Below, piece after piece: positions 32,601-41,458 of a stretch of DNA of 64,000 bases; the first letter of the stretch is position 1, and every line of letters begins with the position of its first letter. Origin of the DNA: JAFMDF01 sp965277445 (lineage in GTDB: Bacteria > Bacteroidota > Bacteroidia > Chitinophagales > Saprospiraceae); contig CBDICY010000034.1 in NCBI GenBank assembly GCA_965277445.1, positions 68,329-132,328 of the forward strand. The letters are read 5' to 3'. The position numbers and the translations under genes are program-made. A model generated the notes under the pieces. The model did no database searches. It was not told where the DNA came from and saw only the letters and a program-made list of their open reading frames with translations.

Positions 32601-33708
32601 CAGTAAAGTAGCTAATCCAGTTTTAAAAGTATCTAGATTTATTTCTGGAGAAGACTATTACAAAAATGAACTGCCTGATAGTACTCAAATTAATCTTGAA
32701 TCTAACCAGAATTCCTTTTCCTTAGACATTAATCTAATACCTGCAAATGGGCAATTTAAGTACAATCTGGGCAATTTTGAAGAATCTTGGACTACCCAAT
32801 CAATTAGAACTCCTAAAATAAGCTATAACAATCTGCCTTCAGGTACATATAAACTACAAATCGTTCCAAGTAATAATTCTGGTGGTTGGCAAAATAAAGT
32901 TCACACCTATTCTATCATTATTGCTCAACCTTTCTATCAAAACTGGATTTTTCTTCTCCTTTCGCTCTTGCTTTTCCTTTCTTTACTGTATTGGATTTTC
33001 AACCGTTGGAATCAAAGACAAATAATTGAAAAAGAAAAAAATCTTCAATTACAATTTTTGCAAGTTAAATCTTTACAATCTCAAATGAATCCACATTTTG
33101 TTTTTAATGTTCTAGGCAGTATGCAAAACTTGATATTAAATAATGAACCAAGAGCAGCAAATAATAATCTCGTAAAATTATCTACACTAATCCGTCGTTT
33201 CCTTGATTCTTCGGTTAGCATGGAACTTCCTAATAATACTTACAGTCATGAAATATCATTAGAAGAGGAAGAGGAATTATTAAAGATGTATATAGAATTT
33301 GAGCAACTACAGTATAAAAATACCTTTGAATATTCTTTAGAAATAGGCAAAAACATAAATAAGGGTAATTTTACCCTACCTCCAATGATTATTCAGCCTT
33401 ACATCGAAAACTCTATAAAACATGGTTTGCTTTATAAAAAAAGTAAAGGCTTTTTAAATATTGATTTTCAATTAGGAGAAGAGGAAATCTTAACTTGTAC
33501 AATAGAAGATGATGGTGTTGGAAGAAAGAAAGCCAATGAAATTCAAGAGCAGTCCGTTAGTAGATTTAAATCTCACGGCACAAAGTTGGTAGCTCGAAGA
33601 ATAGAAATATTAAATCAAATGGGATACGATATACAAATCAAAACAAAAGACCGCCCTCAAGGTGGCACAATAGTAACCATCAAAATAAATCGAAACTATG
33701 ATGATTAG
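29641..33708 (+). CDS. Propeller-type hybrid sensor: Reg_prop, Y_Y_Y and LytS-like kinase
   Basis: ATG 29641 (MPNKTKILFTLLFLYHSYLI...) gives 1355 residues with a signal peptide; an upstream TTG at 29611 is less likely. Two beta-propellers are built from repeats with WIGT or LWLGT boxes (for example YYWIATEAGLSRFDG, LWIGTRKGLNKLNR, NLWIGTSKGLTKFD). A Y_Y_Y domain near residues 1040-1100 and one membrane segment (WIFLLLSLLLFLSLLYWIF) follow. The cytoplasmic kinase is of the LytS family: LQSQMNPHFVFNVLGSMQNL and the ATP-binding PMIIQPYIENSIKHGL. It should sense a periplasmic signal and phosphorylate the LytTR regulator encoded next, with 11-bp overlap. The ligand is unknown. Confidence 0.88.
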   Translation: MPNKTKILFTLLFLYHSYLINGQNQVNLNPKIVFDKTQTFENFTINDGLPSNRILDIIQDRFGYYWIATEAGLSRFDGKEFVNFYHDSKDNTTLSNNSITRITEDSEGELWIGTRKGLNKLNRKDYSFKKYQHNPYNQEGLPGDYIKAFLPDTSGILWLETANGFFSKFNTSKNTFQNFGHREANKRYPCHAINKLKNGSLVITGRNIFPLLFNPKNNQLKEIESFDNFLHKGNISTIYEEKNGQIWVGNSGYKLYIAGNNFSNPKELQKVSSIYDIVEDENGLLWMGGWGNGLACFNKTRDQVTVYRKNLSNSKSLPSNHINKLYIDKSGNLWLATNGGLSKLPKERAIQHIKNPKGSNYFTSIIRGKQDSILWLSTPNEGLYKYNLNSGKFTNNWRYPKLAANRIESLHLDKNGILWIGLWAGKGFNSLNPETGEINKYQACSHTGMDWWSSILETKKGDLYFGSWGLGPKRFDNELNQLSEDNLGTYSIHSSSESKIYKPEVFDDKIIHKAFNSVMVYDPASQSYQYLNAKKKDKDICLNYANPLTENQRFLLPWKYREKPYSTTIIDSSLYFATPSGIYEVLASNYSVSKLPLKLTNDTIINLSCNTNKELYLASKKKLYKTVTPFSTSIVLSDLPHPLKTYENIRLINTTDRVIIHNKKLVYCFKVENNSWKVIDDFSEEIIDIKKLNESIYIATRNQLLKLKQNGTIDTLKIDFPNRSFIKNINTIAILSEDLWWIGTDNGLFKIDFPKKEITPYFNNPKDSTSLLHNKIYQIDLDKNNNLWIGTSKGLTKFDYQNQKFEKHNVISDKGISSHLTICMFEDNNENIWIGNSEGMLDRYEPKNEKFFHYLPNPLDPNALRPDELQNSIHCVYESKKGEIWIGGATLALFDKKNNDFAHFSPKSNNPFNVVLSITEDEQNNLWLGTNKGLYNFNTKTNTFSFYGLNQNIQGLDYTRAACKLPSGEIIVGGSNGFNIITPTKISSKVANPVLKVSRFISGEDYYKNELPDSTQINLESNQNSFSLDINLIPANGQFKYNLGNFEESWTTQSIRTPKISYNNLPSGTYKLQIVPSNNSGGWQNKVHTYSIIIAQPFYQNWIFLLLSLLLFLSLLYWIFNRWNQRQIIEKEKNLQLQFLQVKSLQSQMNPHFVFNVLGSMQNLILNNEPRAANNNLVKLSTLIRRFLDSSVSMELPNNTYSHEISLEEEEELLKMYIEFEQLQYKNTFEYSLEIGKNINKGNFTLPPMIIQPYIENSIKHGLLYKKSKGFLNIDFQLGEEEILTCTIEDDGVGRKKANEIQEQSVSRFKSHGTKLVARRIEILNQMGYDIQIKTKDRPQGGTIVTIKINRNYDD

Positions 33709-34534
33709 AACCCTAATAATCGAAGATATTCTTAACAACAGAGAGGCCTTAAAAAAACTACTAGCAAGTGATTGCCCAGAAGTAGAGATTATTGGTGAAG
33801 CGGATTCCGTTCTATCTGGTTTTGACCTTATTCTACAAAAAAAACCAGATTTAGTTTTTCTAGATATTCAACTTAAGGATGGTACAGGTTTTGATATTTT
33901 GAGTAGACTACTAGAAAAAGATAAAATTGAATTTGAGATTATCTTTTTTACAGCTCATGGTAATTTTGAAAATGCTACAAAAGCTATCGAATATTCTGCC
34001 CTAGATTTTATTACTAAACCAATTGACCCTTCTAAACTTTGTCAAGCAGTCAATAAATTTGAGAAAAAGGTAGATAGAACTCAGTATAACACCCAAATTG
34101 CATTACTTTTAGAAAACATAGCAAAAAATAATTCCAAGGGTAAACGCATAGCTATCCACCTATCTAAAGGAATTATAGAATTTGTAGAAGTAGATGAAAT
34201 AGTCTATCTAGAGGCTGATGCGACTATTACCAATGTTTATTTATTAAGAGGAAATAAGCTAACAGCTATGAAAAATCTAGGTTTCTATAGTAAATTACTC
34301 ATGTCTGATTATAATTTTTTTCCTATCAGTAATAGTTTAGTTGTCAACCTTGATTTCATAAAACGCTATAATCATTCTGAGTTAGCTGTCGTATTGACGA
34401 GTGGTAAGACAATTTATGCCTCTCGAAGAGGGGGGCAAGATTTTAGAAAATTTTTAAATGATAATAAGAGTCAGTATGGAGATATACAGCCTCAAGGAAT
34501 AGGACAATTGTTGAAAAAATTGTTAGGAGGGTAG
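33698..34534 (+). CDS. LytTR-family response regulator
   Basis: This 278-residue protein has a receiver domain (residues 1-125) with phospho-acceptor Asp56 in DLVFLDIQLKDGTGFDIL, acidic residues Glu9/Asp10, and a conserved Lys in DFITKPIDP. A LytTR DNA-binding domain follows at about residues 150-262 (IEFVEVDEIVYLEADATITN ... ASRRGGQDFRKFL). It overlaps the kinase gene and must be its partner. The likely targets are the adjacent T9SS surface-protein genes, though no operator pair was identified. Confidence 0.9.
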   Translation: MMIRTLIIEDILNNREALKKLLASDCPEVEIIGEADSVLSGFDLILQKKPDLVFLDIQLKDGTGFDILSRLLEKDKIEFEIIFFTAHGNFENATKAIEYSALDFITKPIDPSKLCQAVNKFEKKVDRTQYNTQIALLLENIAKNNSKGKRIAIHLSKGIIEFVEVDEIVYLEADATITNVYLLRGNKLTAMKNLGFYSKLLMSDYNFFPISNSLVVNLDFIKRYNHSELAVVLTSGKTIYASRRGGQDFRKFLNDNKSQYGDIQPQGIGQLLKKLLGG

Positions 34535-34598
34535 AATAAAACTATTAAAAACAAATATAATTTACCATTTATTTGAAAAAACAGCCATTTGTTCTAAA

Positions 34599-34634
34599 TT
34601 TGTTCTTTTATTGATTTGTGACAGGGTATATTTG
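34599..34634 (+). promoter_or_regulatory. Possible Bacteroidetes-type promoter before the giant surface protein
   Basis: TATATTTG (34627-34634) matches the TAnnTTTG -7 element of Bacteroidetes promoters. A TTTG at 34599-34602 is a possible -33 element, with a spacer slightly longer than usual. Transcription would start about 34641, downstream of the TTG at 34611, which supports ATG 34671 as the start of the gene. Confidence 0.4.
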
Positions 34635-34670
34635 CATCATACTTTCAATTCTACCCAAATAATAGAACTA

Positions 34671-37600
34671 ATGAAAATAATCAAACAACCTAAAATCCTA
34701 TCAAGCAGAAATTCACATACTTTTGTGTATAGATTTTCCTTTCTGTTTACTTTATGTTTATTAATTCAAGGTAGTTCTCTTTTGTTAAATGCTCAATGCC
34801 CTTCAACTTATGATGGCTCAGTAGTCATTTCACCTTCAAGCCCATCTACTGGTCAACCTATCACTATAACTGTAAGAGATGTCTGGATTACAAGTGGGTG
34901 TGACGACCCGTATTTAAGTGCCACATTAAGTGGAAGTAGAATAGATGTAACCATAAATCGTCCAGAACCTCCACCGGGAACTATATGTACAACAATATTT
35001 TTTACAGAAAATAGGTCTTATACTAGTCAAAACCCGATTCCTGCAGGAACTTACAATATTTATGTCGATGGATGCTTTGAATTAACTTTTACTATTGCAG
35101 AAGATAGTGGTGAAAATGGGCTAGATTGTTCTAATCCAATAAATCTAAACTGTGGGCAAGTTTATAATGGAAATACAAATAACGGAAATACAAGCAATTC
35201 TCGCTACAGTTGTGTTCCCTATACATATACAGCACGAGAAAAAATACACAATTTCACTCTCAACAGCTCTAGTAATGTCTCAATTGATTTATTTAATCTT
35301 AACGGAATAGATTTAGATGTTTTTTTATTGGCTAGGAATAGTTGTAACCCTAATGAATGTATTGCATCTAGTACAAGAGACCAAAACCAAATACCTGCCG
35401 AAAAAATAAAGACCTTCTTAACCGCAGGAACCTACACTATTGTCGTCGAAGGGGCAAATAATTCCTTTACTCAGGGTTCATATAGTTTACTGGTAAGTTG
35501 CAATAGTGAAGGACTAATTTGCTCAAACGCACAAACCATTACTTGTGGACAAAGTATCAATGGAACTACAGTAGGTGAAACAAATAGAATGTTTGAATAT
35601 GCAAATTGTAGTACAAATTACTTTACTGGTCCAGAAAAGATATATCGTTTTACTCAAACTTCTACCTCAACAGTAGATATAGATTTAACTAACTTAAATG
35701 GAATTGATTTAGATTTATTCTTGTTTAGAGAATCTGATTGTGGAACTAAACAATGTATTGATAGTAGCACAAGAAGACCTGGAGAAAATGAAAACATAAC
35801 GAGAAGTTTAGGTGCTGGCAGCTATTATTTGGTTATTGATGCGGAATTTCCTAATACACAAGGTAGTTACAGACTTAGTTTAAATGGCTGTATACAACAA
35901 TGTGATACTCCTTCATCTCTTATTCTTAGAGAAAGCGGGCATACTTACCTTAGAATGGAATGGGATGGTTTAATTAATGATCCTGATACAGAATCATTTG
36001 AAATAAGGTGGCGAGAACAAGGTGCCTCTAGTTGGAATACAGAAACCTTTTCAACTCTCGCTAGTGGCAATGAATACAACCAGATAATTTCAGGTGTAGA
36101 AAATATAAATAACTGCTATTCTTTGTGTACTATTTTTGTACCTCTTGAAGTAGGGCCTACATTTCCAAATCTCTTGATAAAAGGTTTAAAACCCTGTACT
36201 GACTATCAATTTCAAATAAGAAAACAATGTGGGAATGCATTTTCCTCTTATTCAAATTCTTCGATATTTAAAACCCTAGAATGTAATAATAACTATTTTG
36301 AACCTACCTGTTTCTCCTTACCCTTGTATGATGAAGCAGCTACAATTGAGCATTTTCAGATAGATGGAAAAAATTTCACAGAAGGAAACTGCACAATTGC
36401 AAACTGTGTTACCAGTTGTATAAATAATAATTACGGTTATAAAAGAAATAATAATACAGGTATTAATTTAAATGCTGGTAAGACTTATCCCTTTTCAATT
36501 AGACTATCTCCTGTTCATCAGTCCATAAATGAAGGATATTACAGGATATGGATAGATGTTAATAAAGATGGAGATTACGATGATAATAACGAAAGATTAT
36601 TTGATAGCGGTAACGTTAGAACTGGTACTTTCTCAAATCAAATAGCAATTCCAAATGGTATTACTGACGGGAATACAAGTATGCGTATTGCGTTCAGAGG
36701 AGATGCACCTCCTGAAACATGTGGTGTGTTTTGTAATGGGATGGTAATTGATTATGATATCACCCTTACAGGATGTAATATAAGTGCTGACGCTGGTCCT
36801 ACAAAAGAAATCACTTGTAATAATACTTCTGTGTCAATCGGTCCAAATTCTGCCCAAACAAATTTGACTTACACATGGGAGGGAGCAGGGATTAATAATA
36901 CCAATCGGAATAATCCAAACCCTACTGTCTCACAAGCAGACACTTATACTCTTACCGTTACAGATGCAAATGGTTGTTCTGCCACAGACAATGTGATAGT
37001 TGAACTAAATAATAGTACACCTACTGTGGATACAGGTCCGACCCAAATCATTACTTGCTCTAGGTCTAGTGTCACTTTAGGAGGGCCAAATCAACCAAAC
37101 TTATCCTATTCTTGGACAGGACCCGATAATTATTCGAATGAAACATCGAGTCCGTTAGTATCTATGCCTGGTAATTATAATCTTACTGTTACTAACACCA
37201 ATACTGGTTGTACAGCAAGTGCATCTATTATCATTGATACGGACACGACAAACCCAATAGCAGAAGCAAATGCTACTTCTACTATTTTAACTTGTGAAAA
37301 TAAAGAAATAACCCTTAGTGCCAATCAAGGAGTAAATCTTAACTACTCTTGGACTTTGGAGGGAAGTAATTTTAATAGCAGTAGCAGGGAGCAAGTCGTT
37401 AATCAAGCAGGTATTTATATCCTTAAAGTTACTGGCTCAAATGGTTGCTCTGCTAATACTGAAATTACCATTGAAGAGAATAAGGTAAAACCTATGGTTA
37501 ACATTACTCCACCTTCAAATGAAATTTCATGTACTAATTCCTCTGTGGAAATTAATGCACAAACTGATGCTGATACTTATAGATGGATTACACCTGATGG

Positions 37601-39875
37601 GAATACGCTTGAAGGTTTAACTCAATCCATCAACCTACCAGGAACCTATACCTTTGAAGGGACAAATACTGCTAGTGGATGTGTTGAAAGGCAATCCATC
37701 ATTGTAGAAGGAGATGCAAATATTCCCATTGCCAATACTGGTCCTTCTCAGACAATAACTTGTTCAATTTCTAGCGTGACCATCGGAAGTGGAAATGAAG
37801 AATCTGATTTAAATTATAGTTGGACTGGACCAGGTAATTTTAGCAGTAATAAATTAATAGAAACAATAGACCTACCTGGTTCTTATACACTAATCGTAAC
37901 CAACCCATCTAATAACTGTCAAGTCTCTAAAACAATTGAAATTGTAATTGACACATTAAAACCTTTAGCTGAAATAATCAGTAATCTTACTAAAGTTACC
38001 TGTACAGAACCTCAAGCAATACTACAAGCCAGTATTCAAGCAGATAATTTAGCCTACAGGTGGTCAAACCAAAATAATGTTTTAATAAGTAATAATAGTG
38101 AAGCTCAGGTTGATGCTGAAGGAACATATACACTACAAATAACTAATACTGCGAATAGTTGCTCAGACCAAAAATCAATCTCAATAGATGAAGATAAGGA
38201 AAAACCTATTGCTAATGCTGGTCTCTCCTCTCAAATTGACTGTAGTTCCCCAGAAATTACCTTAGATGGTTCGGAGTCTACATCTGGTGCTAATATTGAA
38301 TATAATTGGACTGGTCCAGACATTAATAATAGTAATAATAGTGATTTAAACCCAGTTGTATCTATTCCAGGAAATTATACGCTAAATGTTACCAACCTTG
38401 AAAATGGTTGTAGTACAGCCGATAATGTATTGATAGAATCAGCTAAAGATGCTCCCGCCGCCAATGCGGGTAGTAACAAAAATATTGGTTGTCAGTTCAC
38501 CTCTGTTATACTTGATGGTTCAAATTCTTCATCGGGGCCTAATATTGAATATGTTTGGGAAGGCCCAAATGGATTTACTTCTACTTTGCAAAGTCCTGAA
38601 ATTAGCACTGCGGGTGAATATACCCTTATTGTGAAAAATACAGGTAATAACTGCGTTAGTTCTGATATGGTTGAAGTAATTCCATTGCCAGAAGATATAA
38701 ATATAAATTCAAGTATTTTAGAATCAGATTGTAGTGTAGATAATGGAAGTGTTATTCTAGATATTTCTGGAGGAACAGCTCCTTATGATATTCAATGGGC
38801 AGATGCTGGCAATACCAATAGTAGTCGGTCAAACTTAGGTGCTGGAACTTATGAGGTGACAGTATCAGATTTTTATAACTGTCAAGTTAATAACTCTCTA
38901 ATTGTTGAAAATAAAGGAGCTCCAGTAATAGACTTAGGAACACATGATTCATACTGTAATGGAGAAACAGTAAATCTTGATGCAGGAAATCTTGCAGGAA
39001 CAAAATTCAATTGGTCAACAGGTGAAACAACTTCTTCTATTAATGTTACTGAATCTAGTAGCTACGTTGTAACAGTAACCAATAGTGCAGGATGCGAAGG
39101 AATTGCAGATGTAAATATCACTTTTCTAGAAGAAATAAATCCAACTTATTCCTTATCATCTGAAGAACCTATCTGTATTGGTGAAACCATATCAATATTG
39201 ATACAAGACCAAGCCGACTTAACTTCAAACGGATCACCAAAATTGCTTAAACAGATAGAGCTACAACCAACCAAATCTGAAATAATTACAGAAGTAGTCG
39301 CTAATATGTGTTTTGAATCTACTATAGAAATACCCATTGAAGTATATGATTCATTGATTAGGCGTTTAGAGGATACTACAATTGTCAAAGGAGAAATTAT
39401 AGAAATAGAAGTAACTAATGGACAAAATTTTAATTGGTCTTCAGTCGATAATACTGTTCTAAGCTGTGAAGACTGTGATAACCTAATCATTACCACAGAG
39501 GACTCTATTAGGGTTGACTATAATATTGAAGATATTAATGGATGCATTATTCAAGATTCGTTCTTTGTTAATATAGCAGAAAAATTAACGGATATTTTCC
39601 CCCATATTAATGCGATTACCCCCAATGGAGATGGCAAAAACGATGAATTGTATTTTCCTCGATTAGAAGGGTATCCCAATAATAGTTTAAAAATTTTTAA
39701 TCGCTGGGGGGATATTGTTTATCAAAGAGTAGGCTATCAAAAAGATGAAGAAAGGTGGCGAGGAGAAAAAGATGGTCAGGAACTAGCTGCAGGAGTTTAT
39801 TATTATGTGTTAGTCATTAATGATACAGATATTAGTATTAAAAGTGCCATTACCTTAATCCGAGAAAAACAATAA
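34671..39875 (+). CDS. Giant multidomain surface protein with type B T9SS sorting domain
   Basis: Start ATG 34671 gives 1734 residues. The order is signal peptide (FLFTLCLLIQGSSLLLNAQ), two pre-peptidase C-terminal-type domains near 120-360 (each with (G/N)IDLD(V/L)FL and a GSY or QGSY end), a fibronectin-like domain (360-470), and a GEVED domain near 480-640 (RIWIDVNKDGDYDDNNERLF). Then come about nine Ig/PKD-like repeats with a C...(Y/F)(S/T)W...G.Y(T/N)L.V pattern (640-1340), SprB-like repeats, and a C-terminal gliding-motility-type domain (ITPNGDGKNDELYFPRLEGY ... IFNRWGDIVY). Proteins with this CTD are exported by the type IX system and need a PorP/SprF-like partner, which is encoded 1 bp downstream. 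A role in adhesion or surface movement is likely. Confidence 0.88.
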   Translation: MKIIKQPKILSSRNSHTFVYRFSFLFTLCLLIQGSSLLLNAQCPSTYDGSVVISPSSPSTGQPITITVRDVWITSGCDDPYLSATLSGSRIDVTINRPEPPPGTICTTIFFTENRSYTSQNPIPAGTYNIYVDGCFELTFTIAEDSGENGLDCSNPINLNCGQVYNGNTNNGNTSNSRYSCVPYTYTAREKIHNFTLNSSSNVSIDLFNLNGIDLDVFLLARNSCNPNECIASSTRDQNQIPAEKIKTFLTAGTYTIVVEGANNSFTQGSYSLLVSCNSEGLICSNAQTITCGQSINGTTVGETNRMFEYANCSTNYFTGPEKIYRFTQTSTSTVDIDLTNLNGIDLDLFLFRESDCGTKQCIDSSTRRPGENENITRSLGAGSYYLVIDAEFPNTQGSYRLSLNGCIQQCDTPSSLILRESGHTYLRMEWDGLINDPDTESFEIRWREQGASSWNTETFSTLASGNEYNQIISGVENINNCYSLCTIFVPLEVGPTFPNLLIKGLKPCTDYQFQIRKQCGNAFSSYSNSSIFKTLECNNNYFEPTCFSLPLYDEAATIEHFQIDGKNFTEGNCTIANCVTSCINNNYGYKRNNNTGINLNAGKTYPFSIRLSPVHQSINEGYYRIWIDVNKDGDYDDNNERLFDSGNVRTGTFSNQIAIPNGITDGNTSMRIAFRGDAPPETCGVFCNGMVIDYDITLTGCNISADAGPTKEITCNNTSVSIGPNSAQTNLTYTWEGAGINNTNRNNPNPTVSQADTYTLTVTDANGCSATDNVIVELNNSTPTVDTGPTQIITCSRSSVTLGGPNQPNLSYSWTGPDNYSNETSSPLVSMPGNYNLTVTNTNTGCTASASIIIDTDTTNPIAEANATSTILTCENKEITLSANQGVNLNYSWTLEGSNFNSSSREQVVNQAGIYILKVTGSNGCSANTEITIEENKVKPMVNITPPSNEISCTNSSVEINAQTDADTYRWITPDGNTLEGLTQSINLPGTYTFEGTNTASGCVERQSIIVEGDANIPIANTGPSQTITCSISSVTIGSGNEESDLNYSWTGPGNFSSNKLIETIDLPGSYTLIVTNPSNNCQVSKTIEIVIDTLKPLAEIISNLTKVTCTEPQAILQASIQADNLAYRWSNQNNVLISNNSEAQVDAEGTYTLQITNTANSCSDQKSISIDEDKEKPIANAGLSSQIDCSSPEITLDGSESTSGANIEYNWTGPDINNSNNSDLNPVVSIPGNYTLNVTNLENGCSTADNVLIESAKDAPAANAGSNKNIGCQFTSVILDGSNSSSGPNIEYVWEGPNGFTSTLQSPEISTAGEYTLIVKNTGNNCVSSDMVEVIPLPEDININSSILESDCSVDNGSVILDISGGTAPYDIQWADAGNTNSSRSNLGAGTYEVTVSDFYNCQVNNSLIVENKGAPVIDLGTHDSYCNGETVNLDAGNLAGTKFNWSTGETTSSINVTESSSYVVTVTNSAGCEGIADVNITFLEEINPTYSLSSEEPICIGETISILIQDQADLTSNGSPKLLKQIELQPTKSEIITEVVANMCFESTIEIPIEVYDSLIRRLEDTTIVKGEIIEIEVTNGQNFNWSSVDNTVLSCEDCDNLIITTEDSIRVDYNIEDINGCIIQDSFFVNIAEKLTDIFPHINAITPNGDGKNDELYFPRLEGYPNNSLKIFNRWGDIVYQRVGYQKDEERWRGEKDGQELAAGVYYYVLVINDTDISIKSAITLIREKQ

Positions 39876-39876
39876 A

Positions 39877-40809
39877 ATGAAAAAGCAATACTTAATATTT
39901 CTTATAATTATAGGTTTATATGGTTCGGTTAAAGCACAACAATTACCCTATTGGTCTGCCTTCTCTGATAGAGGTTTTATTTGGAATCCTGCTATGACAG
40001 CTAGTTGGGATTACTTAGAAGTAGGCTTAAATTATCGCCAACAATGGTTAGGGTTTGACAATGCACCAAGAACATCGTCTTTATCTGGTCAAGTACCATT
40101 AGTGAATAACAATATGAGTTTTGGAGGATTCTTTATGAATGACCAAGTCGGAAACCTTACTACAAATACAATAGCCTTAACTTATGCCTATCGTTTTAGA
40201 CTAGGCATAGCCTCTGATGACCAATTGTCCATTGGTATTCTTGGAATTGCCAATCAGTTTCGTTTTACGAATAGAGATTTAATCATCAACGACTTAGATG
40301 ACAACCTTTTACAAGAGGAAGAAGGCTCTAAAATGATTCCTAATGTTGGAGCTGGCTTATATTATTGTACTAGTTCTGGAGAATACTTCGACCAATCTCA
40401 TTTCTTTTTTGGTGTAAGTGTTTCAGAAATCTTACCTAAAGAATTAATCTTTACAGAAATTAATCAAACAGCTGATTTTCAGCGACCAATGCAAGCCTCA
40501 GCTACAATTGGAGCTAGATTTGTTCCAAATTATAATTTCTATTTTGAACCTTCTTTATTGGTAAATCACTCCTTTGATGGAATTACTCATTTTGCCCTTA
40601 ACCTAAGAATGGAACTAGTTGAAAAAGGATGGATTGGAGGAATGCTGTCTTCAGACAGCACTATAGGTTTACAAGGAGGAATTTTATTAAGTAATTTTAG
40701 TGATGGCATTTTGAAAATAGGAGGTCTAGGGGCATACAATATGGGTAAATTAGGTAAATTTCATGGGCTTGGCTTTGAAGTCTTTGTCGCTTATCAGTTT
40801 TTGCTGTAG
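39877..40809 (+). CDS. PorP/SprF-family T9SS outer-membrane protein
   Basis: This 310-residue protein has a signal peptide (YLIFLIIIGLYGSVKAQQ), then the PorP/SprF hallmark PYWSAFSDRGFIWNPAMTAS and a barrel-like pattern to the C-terminal aromatic end (GLGFEVFVAYQFLL). Members bind the plug and help export of type B CTD proteins and, in PorP, anchor the PorK-N ring. Its position directly after the giant CTD protein mirrors the sprB-sprF arrangement, so it is expected to be the dedicated export partner of that protein. Confidence 0.9.
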   Translation: MKKQYLIFLIIIGLYGSVKAQQLPYWSAFSDRGFIWNPAMTASWDYLEVGLNYRQQWLGFDNAPRTSSLSGQVPLVNNNMSFGGFFMNDQVGNLTTNTIALTYAYRFRLGIASDDQLSIGILGIANQFRFTNRDLIINDLDDNLLQEEEGSKMIPNVGAGLYYCTSSGEYFDQSHFFFGVSVSEILPKELIFTEINQTADFQRPMQASATIGARFVPNYNFYFEPSLLVNHSFDGITHFALNLRMELVEKGWIGGMLSSDSTIGLQGGILLSNFSDGILKIGGLGAYNMGKLGKFHGLGFEVFVAYQFLL

Positions 40810-40878
40810 CAATACTAAACTAACTATTTTCTATTCTTTTTTATACTGGTGCTTTAAAAACTACAATCTCATAATAAA

Positions 40879-41367
40879 ATGAATAAAAATAATAAGGAAT
40901 TTTTCTTTCAGTTTCTCAAGAGAATCTATAAATTATTTAAATCTGATTTTCTAACTCTGAAAGAAATAGATCAAATTAAAAAGGAAGTCTTAAAGGGAAA
41001 GAATATTCAAAGTATACTCTATAAACATTTTTCTAAAAAAAAAATATGGGTATGCCAGTCTAAGTACTGGGGAGAAAGAGATATAGAAGGAGTATCCTTT
41101 ATTGGCATGCAAAATTGTTTATCCTCAAGATGGGATGAAGTAAAAAAAAATAAGTGGATTGATTTAAAGAAAATTCAAAATAATGAATTTAGATTAGTAT
41201 TAATAGGAAGCAAAGGTAATCGTGCTACTACATTGATATTCAAATCAGTATCAATATCCTCTGTAGAAAGTAGCTTTAGTGCTTTTGATGCACGCTGCAT
41301 TTGGAAAGAATTAGAGTTTAAACTAAAACTAAGGTACTCTCGAGATAAAGACACATCATACCTTTAA
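40879..41367 (+). CDS. Unknown 162-residue basic protein
   Basis: This lysine-rich protein has no signal peptide. Its N-terminus (FFFQFLKRIYKLFKSDFLTL) is amphipathic, and the remainder shows alpha/beta character with VSFIGMQNCLSSRWDEVKKN and FRLVLIGSKGNRATTLIFKS. The gene is separated from the PorP-like gene by 70 bp, which lacks a clear terminator. No relatives come to mind, and it may be cytoplasmic. Confidence 0.5.
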   Translation: MNKNNKEFFFQFLKRIYKLFKSDFLTLKEIDQIKKEVLKGKNIQSILYKHFSKKKIWVCQSKYWGERDIEGVSFIGMQNCLSSRWDEVKKNKWIDLKKIQNNEFRLVLIGSKGNRATTLIFKSVSISSVESSFSAFDARCIWKELEFKLKLRYSRDKDTSYL

Positions 41368-41458
41368 TTGATTGTATTAGAATTTAAGAATGCAGATAAG
41401 AGATGAGAAAACTCTCTTAAAGAAGATAACAAGTGCAAATAATCTTAAATAATAAATC

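Noticed and set aside
34611..34670. Upstream TTG start for the giant T9SS surface protein
   Set aside because: It lies ahead of a likely promoter element (TATATTTG at 34627) and would add 20 residues in front of the signal peptide.
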